64,000 nt of DNA from a bacterium (GTDB lineage Bacteria > Joyebacterota > Joyebacteria > Joyebacterales > Joyebacteraceae). The stretch is from the NCBI GenBank assembly GCA_025782395.1, contig JALGZD010000111.1, positions 1 to 64,000 of the forward strand. The letters run 5' to 3'. Position numbers and translations under genes: made by a program. Of the stretch, positions 26,201-33,873 are shown in pieces (the stretch's first letter is position 1; every line of letters starts with the position of its first letter). The notes under the pieces are model-generated. The model saw nothing but the letters and a program-made list of their open reading frames with translations, was not told where the DNA came from and did not search any database.

Positions 26201-26952
26201 CCGACACGATCAGGGTCCTTGTGGTCGACGATGAGGAACTGGCGCGTGAGCGCGTGAAGGTTCTCCTCGCGGAGTGCGACGGGTGCGAGTGTGTGGGCGA
26301 GGCGAAGAACGGCCTCGTGGCCGTGGAGAAAATCAAGGAACTTGCCCCGGATCTTGTCATCCTCGACATACAGATGCCCGGCATGAGCGGTTTTGAGGTG
26401 ATCGAGGCCCTTGACGAAACTCCGCTCATCATCTTCGCAACCGCGTATGATGAGTACGCCATCAAGGCCTTTGAGGTGAACTCGATCGACTACCTTCTCA
26501 AGCCGATCGAGAAGGAGAGATTCGCGGAGGCGCTGGAGCGCGCGCGTGAGCTTCTCGATGGGGGAGCGGGCTTCAGCGAACAGATCGAGCGTCTTGCCGG
26601 ACTCGTTCGCCAGGGTGGCGTCAGCCGGCTGCCTGTTACGAAGGGCAAGAGAATCGTGCTCCTGGATCTGGATCGAATCGTGTGGATCGAGGCGTCCGAC
26701 GAACTGGTCTTCGTGCACACAAAGAACGAGCGTTATCTCATCAACATGACGATGGCTGAGCTCGAACGAAAGCTGGACGCGAGCGTGTTCTTCCGGACTC
26801 ACCGATCGAGCATCGTCAGCCTGAACCACGTGGTCGAGATCGTCCCGTGGTTCGGCGGGAAGTACCAGGTCGTCATGGATGACGCCGACCGTACGGAGGT
26901 CGTGCTCTCCCGTGCGCGGGCAAAGAGCTTGCGCGAGATCCTGCCCTGGTAG
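26197..26952 (+). CDS. LytTR family response regulator
   Basis: 251 residues. The receiver domain (1-120) has the acidic pair D11-D12, phospho-acceptor D57 in LDIQMPGMSG, the conserved T/A in FATAYDEYA and Lys in YLLKPI. The LytTR DNA-binding domain occupies about 145-248 (RIVLLDLDRIVWIEASDELV, then FFRTHRSSIVSLNHVVEI). Such regulators bind direct repeats upstream of envelope genes. The stop is followed by a GC hairpin, then a 300-base gap carrying the promoter of the bactofilin-like gene, a natural target. Confidence 0.93.
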   Translation: MTDTIRVLVVDDEELARERVKVLLAECDGCECVGEAKNGLVAVEKIKELAPDLVILDIQMPGMSGFEVIEALDETPLIIFATAYDEYAIKAFEVNSIDYLLKPIEKERFAEALERARELLDGGAGFSEQIERLAGLVRQGGVSRLPVTKGKRIVLLDLDRIVWIEASDELVFVHTKNERYLINMTMAELERKLDASVFFRTHRSSIVSLNHVVEIVPWFGGKYQVVMDDADRTEVVLSRARAKSLREILPW

Positions 26953-26976
26953 GCAGGATGGCGCGGCGCGTCCTGC
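26953..26976 (+). terminator. Hairpin after the response regulator gene
   Basis: GCAGGA and TCCTGC flank a GC-rich internal region just after the stop codon. No T run follows, so this is at best a weak terminator. The rest of the gap to 27105 shows no ORF or clear motif. Confidence 0.35.
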
Positions 26977-27105
26977 TCCCGCCGGCTCCGGTCGCCCCAT
27001 GCACTGTGGCGCGCAGCAGGGCCGCATCTCCACCCCTCCGACACTCCAGCTCATCTGCCAGAACCGTCGTTTCACGGGCGCATCCGTCACTTGACGGACA
27101 TTGTC

Positions 27106-27134
27106 TTCATACAAAGCCGTTTGACTCGTAATAT
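27106..27134 (+). promoter_or_regulatory. Sigma-70-type promoter of the bactofilin-like gene
   Basis: TTCATA and TAATAT are separated by 17 bases, about 117 bases before the ATG at 27252. The long untranslated leader leaves room for regulation. LytTR-type direct repeats could not be confirmed by eye. Confidence 0.55.
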
Positions 27135-27251
27135 TGCACCGTGGGAGACACACGGGAGCAAAGCAGCCGACCCGGCTGGGGGTTCTGCTGAAGACTCCCA
27201 AGAGATCGCAGAAGACACGGTTCAAATCGAGCCGACAACGGGGGGAAGAAA

Positions 27252-28607
27252 ATGAACACGGAACGGAACATCATAGCGAGCGTCGTGATTCTGGTGATTA
27301 CGCTCGTGATGGGGCTCGCAGCTCCTGCCGCGGCCGACGGTGTGGCTCTGGGGAAAGCCGCGGGGGCAGCCGCCAGCGGAGCGGCATCGGACGCGGCATC
27401 GGCGATCCAGACAATCGATCATTCGGTCACTGCCTCGTCAGGAACAAGCATCTCGATCGCCAACACGATGCGGATCGAGCAGACGGGTAGCTTCACCATT
27501 CCCGAGGATGAGACGTACGCCTACGACGTCTACATGTGGACCCAGAGCTTCAATGTCAAGGGGACACTCGATGGCGACGCCTGCGTCTGGGCGCAGTGGC
27601 TGACAATTGACGGTACGCTGACCCAGGATCTGAACGCGTTCGCTCAGGATGTCACCATCAACGGCATCGTCGGTGATGACGTCCGTATCTTCGCCCAGAA
27701 CGTCTACATCCACGGCACGATAGAGGGCGATGCTATGATCGCAGCCGCCAATCTCATCGTCTATGAAGATGCTGTTATCGAGGGCAGCCTTCTCGTCGGA
27801 GCCGGTCAAGTGACGTACCGCGGGACCGTCAAGGGCGACGCGAGAATTGCCACAGGCTCGCTCACAATGGCCGGCCGGATCGACGGCAACGCCGAGCTTT
27901 TCACGGACGGAGGCATCACGCTTCTGGATGGAGCGCATGTCGGTGGGGATCTCATCTACCAGGCACCGACGCAGATCGAGTTCGGGAGCGGGGTCGCCAC
28001 CGGAACGATCACCTTCAAGAAGCAGGACAGTAAGGATGAGGTCTCTGCGGCTGTTGATTTCGCCGGGCGCTTCAAGTCTATCCTCCATGTTTTCGGGCTG
28101 ATCGCTGCGATTGCCGCTGGTAGCATCATCGTTGCCTTGACGAGTGATCACGCCAGGAAGACGGCAAACATTGTCAGGAAGAAGCCGCTCAAGAGCGTGG
28201 GAATCGGGTTCATCGCCTTCATCTGCATGCCGATCATCATCATTCTCTCGATCGTCTTCATCATCACGATTCCGTTCGGTTTCGTACTGACGCTGGCCTA
28301 TCTCATCGCTCTCTACATCGCCAAGTTCTACGTGGCCATCTGGCTCGGCAATGCGATCCTCAGGCGGGGTGATGCGATCATGACGAAGTCACCTATTCCT
28401 CCAATGCTGCTGGGTCTCCTCGGTCTCTACATCATCACCGCGATACCCGTCATCGGCACGCTGTCCGGTGTTATCATCATCTTCTTCGGTCTCGGGGCGC
28501 TCCTGCAGCGCAAGGAGACCGGTCTGGCAACCGCGTTTGAGCCGACACCAGTAGCTAACGACATAGGACTTCCGAGTGCCTTCCCCGGAACGGGGACGGA
28601 GGGATAA
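27252..28607 (+). CDS. Membrane-anchored bactofilin-like (polymer-forming) protein
   Basis: 451 residues, with CGGGGGGAAGAA before the ATG. A signal peptide or N-terminal anchor (8-29) is followed by an Ala/Ser-rich stretch. Residues about 75-250 are a run of short repeats of the bactofilin/beta-helix type (NVKGTLDGDACVWAQWL, TINGIVGDDVRIFAQNV, YIHGTIEGDAMIAAANL). The C-terminal 175 residues hold four or five membrane helices. Bactofilins polymerise into filaments that scaffold the envelope; this form would place the helix outside the cytoplasmic membrane, which is inference. It lies between the two-component system and the phosphatase, with 3 bases to the latter. Confidence 0.75.
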   Translation: MNTERNIIASVVILVITLVMGLAAPAAADGVALGKAAGAAASGAASDAASAIQTIDHSVTASSGTSISIANTMRIEQTGSFTIPEDETYAYDVYMWTQSFNVKGTLDGDACVWAQWLTIDGTLTQDLNAFAQDVTINGIVGDDVRIFAQNVYIHGTIEGDAMIAAANLIVYEDAVIEGSLLVGAGQVTYRGTVKGDARIATGSLTMAGRIDGNAELFTDGGITLLDGAHVGGDLIYQAPTQIEFGSGVATGTITFKKQDSKDEVSAAVDFAGRFKSILHVFGLIAAIAAGSIIVALTSDHARKTANIVRKKPLKSVGIGFIAFICMPIIIILSIVFIITIPFGFVLTLAYLIALYIAKFYVAIWLGNAILRRGDAIMTKSPIPPMLLGLLGLYIITAIPVIGTLSGVIIIFFGLGALLQRKETGLATAFEPTPVANDIGLPSAFPGTGTEG

Positions 28608-28610
28608 CCG

Positions 28611-30047
28611 ATGAGTCGAGGTACACGCGGGAGCTCACCTCAAGCGCTTTCCCGGAGGCTTACTCTCAAGACGATCCTTCTCTGGGTGCTTGCAGCGAGC
28701 GCTGCGGGGCTGGCGGTCGGAGTGACGATTCAAACGTTCTCCGGGAGTGAAGGTGGCGTTGCACGATCGTTCATTCCAATGAGCATGATCTTTGCCAACG
28801 TTGCGGTCTTCGCAGCGGTGCTTACAGTGCGTTACGTGCTTCCGAAGATGAGTGGATTCCCGGTCTACGTTCGCTTCCCGCTCGCAGTTATCACGCTGAT
28901 TGCGGCCGGGGTGTTCGGGAGCGGTATGGCCATCCTTATCAACCCGCTGGTCGTTCTCTACCAGATGCGGAACGCTCTCATGATCGTGACCGTCAACGGA
29001 GTGGTCGCGCTCGTGATCGGAGTCATCACGTACAACTATGAGCTCCTGAGGGAGCAGATTGAGACGGTCGTCGCTGAGCGAAGCAAGCTGGAGCAGGAGA
29101 TGAACATCGCACGGACGATCCAGACGCAGCTCTTGCCCAAGTGCTTCCCCGAACTGTCCGGCTGGGACATATACGGATTCAGTGTTCCCGCAAAGCATGT
29201 GGGTGGCGACTGCTTCGATGTCATCGACATAGGTGACGGGAAGCTCGCCGTCACGATCGGCGACGTGGCAGGGAAGGGAACTCCCGCCGCGATCCTCATG
29301 GCGAACATTCAGGCGGCGGTCCGGGCTCTGGCGGAAAGCGGAGTAGAGCCGCAGCAGCTCATGGGACACGTTAATCGGATCGCCCACAGCTACACGAGGG
29401 ACAGTGAGTTCATCACTTTCTTCTACTGTGTGCTGGATACGAGAACGGGAGAGATCCGTTACGTCAACGCAGGGCACAATCTGCCTTGCGTTCTCCGCTC
29501 AAATGGAGAGAAAGAGTTCCTCGATAAGGGCGGACTGATTGTCGGGGTCATGCCGAACGTTGAGTATGAGGATGCCGTTGTTGCGCTGGATCCCGGCGAC
29601 AGCATCGTTCTTTTCACCGATGGTGTGACGGAGGCGCTGAATCCACTCGAGGAGATGTTCGGGGACGAACGGCTAGAGGATCTTCTGGTCGAGCATCGTG
29701 ATCTCGGCGCTCGTGGCATCGAGGAACGCGTCTACACAGAACTCAAGGATTTCGTAGCTGGGGCTGCGCAGGCAGACGACATCACGATGGTCGTGGTGAA
29801 GTGCTGCGCGGAGGCGACAGTCCCGGCGTTCTACGAAGAGAACTCGGACTCCCCCCGAGAAGCCGATGGTGGGCTCTCTGCCGCGCGAGGTGTTTCCTCA
29901 GGGAACCACCTTAGAGAGCCCACCGAGGCTGCCGTCCCTGTGAGAAAGAGAGACGTTCTTGTGGCGGCCACCGGAATCGCGCCAGCAGGTAGTCCTCGAG
30001 AAGGGCCGGCGCTTTCGGCCACGTTTCCCGGCAGTGGAGATTCCTGA
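28611..30047 (+). CDS. SpoIIE/RsbU-type PP2C serine phosphatase with four-helix membrane module
   Basis: 478 residues. Residues 18-150 are four membrane helices matching those of the kinase at 25055 along their length (compare IFANVAVFAAVLTVRYVLPK and ITYNYELLREQIE). A coiled coil with EQEMNIARTIQTQLLP precedes the PP2C domain (about 180-400), whose metal ligands appear as GGDCFD (D200) and GDVAGKG (D218), then LFTDGVTEA and ADDIT. Such phosphatases dephosphorylate anti-sigma antagonists in partner-switching systems. The last 80 residues are low-complexity and coincide with a strong inverted repeat. No anti-sigma or antagonist gene is in the window. Confidence 0.9.
   Translation: MSRGTRGSSPQALSRRLTLKTILLWVLAASAAGLAVGVTIQTFSGSEGGVARSFIPMSMIFANVAVFAAVLTVRYVLPKMSGFPVYVRFPLAVITLIAAGVFGSGMAILINPLVVLYQMRNALMIVTVNGVVALVIGVITYNYELLREQIETVVAERSKLEQEMNIARTIQTQLLPKCFPELSGWDIYGFSVPAKHVGGDCFDVIDIGDGKLAVTIGDVAGKGTPAAILMANIQAAVRALAESGVEPQQLMGHVNRIAHSYTRDSEFITFFYCVLDTRTGEIRYVNAGHNLPCVLRSNGEKEFLDKGGLIVGVMPNVEYEDAVVALDPGDSIVLFTDGVTEALNPLEEMFGDERLEDLLVEHRDLGARGIEERVYTELKDFVAGAAQADDITMVVVKCCAEATVPAFYEENSDSPREADGGLSAARGVSSGNHLREPTEAAVPVRKRDVLVAATGIAPAGSPREGPALSATFPGSGDS
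29868..29924. repeat. 12-bp perfect inverted repeat within the phosphatase 3' end
   Basis: GGTGGGCTCTCT and AGAGAGCCCACC are exact reverse complements 33 bases apart. Within the loop, GGTGTTTCC and GGAACCACC pair with one mismatch, so the whole 57 bases can fold as one long hairpin. It lies in the part of the gene beyond the PP2C domain. Confidence 0.6.
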
Positions 30048-30097
30048 ACGTATTTCACCAGCGTGGCAGACGGCTCCAGAAAACCGAGGTCTGCCCC

Positions 30098-30126
30098 TTG
30101 AGCTCTTTGCCATCCTGTCCTAGTAT
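30098..30126 (+). promoter_or_regulatory. Sigma-70-type promoter of the HQxxH protein gene
   Basis: TTGAGC and TAGTAT are spaced by 17 bases, with the start codon 36 bases downstream of the -10 box. Confidence 0.55.
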
Positions 30127-30161
30127 GAGAACAGGTGTCGGTATGCGCTGGGAGCAGCGAG

Positions 30162-31625
30162 ATGAGCAGGGAGAAGATGTACCTTCTCGTAGTCGTGGCC
30201 ATCGTGATCTTGCTCGCCGGAGGATCGCAGTACGCACCGGCGCAGACGCCGACAGCGATCGAAGCGACAGCGCTGCAGCAGCTCGATACCATCCTTACCC
30301 TGGACGCCCTGAGCGCCACGCTCTGGCCGGACTGGGAGATCTCCTCCTCAACGTTCGCGCTCCTGTCCGGCAGCAGTGCCTGCTACGTCCTGAATCACCC
30401 GGCGCCACCCTCCGGCCTCACGCGCGTGCGGACGGGGCCTGCCGTGGGCGCACCCATCTATCATGCCTCTACAGAAGCGAAACCTGTCTCTCCGGCGAGC
30501 GGCTATGTCGGTGAGACGCGAACAGCGTTTGTCCATGCGTCTCCGCAGCCGGAAGGTCTCCTTCCTGCCGCATTCCGCACGGCTTTCGCTGCTCACCAGA
30601 CGGTACACTGCCCCGAGATGAACGAGCCGCTCGACTTCGGCGCCGGATTTGCCGTCTCTCCTCGAAACCTGGCGCTCGTCGATATCGAATGCGAGCTTCT
30701 CGCCGCGGCGATGGCTGCACCTGCCGATTCCCTCGATGCCATCGTTCGGGACTTCGTCAGTGTGAGAGGATTCAGGCGCGTCGGCATGACGGGGCGCTTC
30801 GTAGACTACGAACGACACCGTGAGCACATCGACGGCACAGCGGCTTACATAGGCATCATGTGCAGAGACGCGGCGCCACGGTTCCTCAACGACAGGACGC
30901 GGCCTCTGCTCGCTGGAGCACTTGGAGTGCCCGGGTGCGAGCAAGACCTGTTCAAGTCGGCATGTGACATGGATTGGTATAAGGGAAAACAGCTCCTGTG
31001 CACAGGTGCTGCCATCTGTCTCCTGCTGGATCGGATCGAGCCTGACTGGAAGACAGATGTTTCCGAGCGCTGTATCGATCCCTATGCGGTCCTCTGGAGT
31101 CACTTCTCGGGTGGCTCGGCTGACGTCACACGGATTCTCGAACGACACGGATTTGCACGTCGAGAAGAGGCGGCGGCGGCGTTCATCGATCGAACCAAGT
31201 CAGAACCCGAGAAGCTCTTTGAGCGGATCACTCTGTGCGGAGAGTCGCTCTTCATTATCAATACCGAACAGCTCGTAAGCACGACCGTCTCGTACGATCG
31301 CAGGAACATCGCAGAGGTTGACAGGCATCGGACTGTCCACAAGCGGGTTCTCAAGATTGAGTACTCCGGGGGGTCCCACGTCTATGTCTCGGGTCGCCCC
31401 GTTGCCGTGGTTCTCGGACAGGACGAATTCGATTTTCGACAGCTCATATTCGAAGCTCCGGACGAGTACGAGATCACGGTGAGAGGGGAACCGTTCACCC
31501 CGCTGTACGGCATCAACCACTTGAACGGAGCGCTCTCCGTCAAGGCTCTGGGCCTGGACATTGAGGTTCAGGATGCGGTCATAGTAGTCGGAGATAACCG
31601 GATCTCGTTCCTGCTGCACCGCTAG
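30162..31625 (+). CDS. Secreted protein, probable pseudoenzyme paralogue of the HExxH protein
   Basis: 487 residues from the ATG at 30162; a GTG at 30135 would only add a tail before the signal peptide (MSREKMYLLVVVAIVILLAG..). The order of conserved blocks follows the protein at 14767-16344: an N-terminal helix with ATLWPDW matching AIWPGY, a His-containing block, then HIDGTAAY matching LLEGTAKY. The peptidase motif reads HQTVH (H145, Q146, H149) instead of HEAFH, and D224 replaces the presumed third-ligand Glu. Without the catalytic Glu it should not hydrolyse peptides, but it may still bind zinc. It could be an inhibitor, receptor or regulator of the active paralogue. No named family recognised. 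Confidence 0.6.
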   Translation: MSREKMYLLVVVAIVILLAGGSQYAPAQTPTAIEATALQQLDTILTLDALSATLWPDWEISSSTFALLSGSSACYVLNHPAPPSGLTRVRTGPAVGAPIYHASTEAKPVSPASGYVGETRTAFVHASPQPEGLLPAAFRTAFAAHQTVHCPEMNEPLDFGAGFAVSPRNLALVDIECELLAAAMAAPADSLDAIVRDFVSVRGFRRVGMTGRFVDYERHREHIDGTAAYIGIMCRDAAPRFLNDRTRPLLAGALGVPGCEQDLFKSACDMDWYKGKQLLCTGAAICLLLDRIEPDWKTDVSERCIDPYAVLWSHFSGGSADVTRILERHGFARREEAAAAFIDRTKSEPEKLFERITLCGESLFIINTEQLVSTTVSYDRRNIAEVDRHRTVHKRVLKIEYSGGSHVYVSGRPVAVVLGQDEFDFRQLIFEAPDEYEITVRGEPFTPLYGINHLNGALSVKALGLDIEVQDAVIVVGDNRISFLLHR

Positions 31626-31669
31626 ATGGACGAGGGCGCCTGCCTGATCCTGTCCCGGCTGGACTGAAC

Positions 31670-31704
31670 GAGAAAGGCAGGCCGCTTCTGCGACCTGCCT
31701 TCTC
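31670..31704. terminator. Bidirectional terminator between convergent genes
   Basis: GAGAAAGGCAG-G and CCTGCCTTCTC form an 11-bp stem with one bulged A around a 12-base loop, followed by TTT on the plus strand and flanked by A-rich bases on the other side. It sits between the stops of two convergent genes. Confidence 0.75.
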
Positions 31705-31757
31705 TTTGGGACTCATTTCCCCGGGGGATTGAGTCTGTCCTCTGAACTTGCCGGAGA

Positions 31758-32483
31758 CTATTCCTCCGTCCTGTAGGAGTTCTTTATGGTCGTCCATGTC
31801 GCGCGCTGGACCGGCGACGGACCCTGGCACTCGAGCGTCGTGTAGATGCTCAGATTGCCGGGGAAACTGAAGTCGCAGAGATCCTGCCAACCGGAACCCC
31901 AGTCGTTCCACGTAACACACGGAACGCATGGGCCCTCGTCAGTGACGAGAGCAGGCATCTCGTCACAGGCATCGAGGAAACTGATGTCGGCGAAGAACGG
32001 CTCATCAAGCACGGGGCAGTCCACAGGAAGCGGGATAGTGATCGCCCACAGTCCGGCCGGACTGAACGGTCCCACCACAATCGGGTCGGACGCAGCGATC
32101 AGGGCGCCCGGCATCGGGCAGTCCGGTACAGTCCAGTCGACCTCTTCGACATCGACCGAGAGTGTCAGCTCGCACGCGTTCTCTTCGGCCCAGTACAGGT
32201 AGATGGTCACGCCGATCGGCTTCCATCCGCCGGTGCACTCCGGGCACTCGGACGGGTCGCAGTAGGTCTTGTACGATTCATTTCCCAGCAGCCACCCGTC
32301 GATGGTCCAGTAGTAGCTGTTATTGCACGCCTCACACAAATCCCCCGGGGTGCGGTCGACGAGGGAGAAGATGTTGAGCCTGTTTGTGGTGATGTAGTCG
32401 GCGTCCAGCGACGCCTCGCGGGCGGCGAGGGGCGACGCAAGAATGAAGAGCGCGAAGAGCACAATGATCGCTCGCGTGTACAT
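31758..32483 (-). CDS. Secreted Cys-rich protein of unknown function
   Basis: 241 residues from the ATG at 32483, with AAGGAGG 6 bases upstream on the minus strand; a longer upstream frame has no such site. A signal peptide (1-21, ending PLAA) is followed by a mature part with at least ten Cys, several paired closely (CEAC, CPEC, CVPC), so disulfide bonds or metal binding are likely. The body is beta-rich with repeated aromatic and Pro residues (PFSPAGLWAITIPLPVDCP). It would be extracytoplasmic. I do not recognise the family. It is a single-gene unit with two palindromes upstream. Confidence 0.65.
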   Translation of the reverse strand: MYTRAIIVLFALFILASPLAAREASLDADYITTNRLNIFSLVDRTPGDLCEACNNSYYWTIDGWLLGNESYKTYCDPSECPECTGGWKPIGVTIYLYWAEENACELTLSVDVEEVDWTVPDCPMPGALIAASDPIVVGPFSPAGLWAITIPLPVDCPVLDEPFFADISFLDACDEMPALVTDEGPCVPCVTWNDWGSGWQDLCDFSFPGNLSIYTTLECQGPSPVQRATWTTIKNSYRTEE

Positions 32484-32525
32484 GAATTCCTCCTTGTGAC
32501 GTCGGGCGCATCGCCCGGCAGGTTC

Positions 32526-32557
32526 GTGAACAATATTCACATGACGCATTTCGCGTC
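32526..32557. promoter_or_regulatory. Two adjacent palindromes in a divergent intergenic region
   Basis: GTGAA-CAATA-TTCAC (32526-32540) and GACGC-ATTTC-GCGTC (32543-32557) each have perfect 5-bp arms and 5-base centres, 2 bases apart. They lie about 45-75 bases upstream of the Cys-rich gene and next to the -35 box of the divergent rlmI-like gene. They look like regulator-binding sites. Confidence 0.4.
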
Positions 32558-32565
32558 GTTCGTGG

Positions 32566-32594
32566 TTGATTTTGGTTCATTCCGGTGCTATCTG
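32566..32594 (+). promoter_or_regulatory. Sigma-70-type promoter of the rlmI-like gene
   Basis: TTGATT and TATCTG are spaced by 17 bases, 95 bases before the GTG start at 32689. Confidence 0.5.
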
Positions 32595-32688
32595 TGTCAT
32601 CTCACCGGCAATTGATGCATAGAGCGTTCCTCACAGGCAGGGTCGAACCAGCAGTGGCGAGCTTGTCAAGGATTTGGAGGCGGTGTAC

Positions 32689-33873
32689 GTGGCAGAGAGC
32701 GTGAAATCAGCAGTGCTCAGGAAGGGAGGAGACAAGCGGCTCCGCTCCGGGCATCTATGGGTTTTCAGTAACGAAATAGAGAGCATCGAAGGGACTGTCA
32801 CCCCTGGTGACACCGTCCATGTCCTTGATAGTGCCGGGCATGTGCTCGGCACAGGCTACATGAATCCCAACTCTCTCATTGCTGTGCGGCTGCTCGCGAG
32901 GTCGAGGGTCGAGATCACCCCCTCGTTCCTGAAGCGCCGTCTCAAACATGCACTCGCATTCCGCGAGAAGATCCGGCCCGGTGAGACGACGTACAGGGCC
33001 GTCTACAGCGAGTCGGATCTCCTGTCCGGACTGATCGTTGATCGCTACGATTCAACCCTCGCGGTCCAGTCGCTGACCGCGGGAATCGAGAGCCGCCTCG
33101 ACGTTATCATAGAGCTTCTCGATGAGCTGCTGAAACCCGAGACGATCGTCATCAGAAACGATGCGCGCATCCGGGCACTCGAAGGGCTGCCACTCGAGAA
33201 GAGAGTGGTGAAGGGCAACGCGGACGATCCGGTCGAGGTAGATCAGGACGGAACCAGGCTCCTGGTCGATGTCCTCAACGGCCAGAAGACCGGCCTCTTT
33301 CTCGACCAGAGGGAGAACGTGCGAGTCGCGGCCCGGCTTGCCGTCGGGCGTGACGTGCTCGATTGCTGCTGCTACACGGGCGCGTGGTCGCTGGCCGCAG
33401 CGGCACGAGGCGCTGCCGGCGTCACCGGATTCGACTCCTCTGCTCCAGCCCTGGATCTTGCCGGCAGGAACGCAACTCTGAACGGGCTCGCGGACAAGGT
33501 GGAGTTCGTCCGGGGAGACATGTTCAAGAGCCTCGCAAAGCTGAGCCGCTCCAAGCGCAGGTTCGGGCTTGTCTTCCTCGATCCTCCGGCGCTCGCGAAG
33601 AACAGGAAGCGTATCAGAGAGGCTCTTCACGCCTACCGCTCGCTCAACCGGCTCGCGATGTCCACACTGTCTCCGGGCGGCTTTCTTGTGACATCCACAT
33701 GCTCCCATCTTGTGGCGCGGGAGGCCTTTCTCAATACGCTCGTAGCCGCCGCCCGGGAAGCCGGCAGACATGCCCGGGTCGTGGAGGTCCGGGGTCAGAG
33801 TCGTGACCACCCGGTCGTCCTTGGTCATCCTGAGACCGAGTATCTCACCTGTGTGGTTCTGGAAATGCTCTGA
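32689..33873 (+). CDS. rlmI: RlmI-like 23S rRNA (cytosine-C5) methyltransferase
   Basis: 394 residues from GTG 32689, with GGAGG 8 bases upstream; a TTG at 32674 lies within that site and is less likely. The N-terminal PUA-like domain is seen in RLRSGHLWVFSNEIESIEG. The Rossmann methyltransferase part has QKTGLFLDQRENV, motif I VLDCCCYTGAWSLAAA, and the catalytic-loop FLDPPALAKNR, then STCSHLV, whose Cys fits the family. RlmI methylates one cytosine of 23S rRNA (C1962 in E. coli). The next gene overlaps the stop by one base (TGATG), indicating coupling. Confidence 0.85.
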   Translation: MAESVKSAVLRKGGDKRLRSGHLWVFSNEIESIEGTVTPGDTVHVLDSAGHVLGTGYMNPNSLIAVRLLARSRVEITPSFLKRRLKHALAFREKIRPGETTYRAVYSESDLLSGLIVDRYDSTLAVQSLTAGIESRLDVIIELLDELLKPETIVIRNDARIRALEGLPLEKRVVKGNADDPVEVDQDGTRLLVDVLNGQKTGLFLDQRENVRVAARLAVGRDVLDCCCYTGAWSLAAAARGAAGVTGFDSSAPALDLAGRNATLNGLADKVEFVRGDMFKSLAKLSRSKRRFGLVFLDPPALAKNRKRIREALHAYRSLNRLAMSTLSPGGFLVTSTCSHLVAREAFLNTLVAAAREAGRHARVVEVRGQSRDHPVVLGHPETEYLTCVVLEML

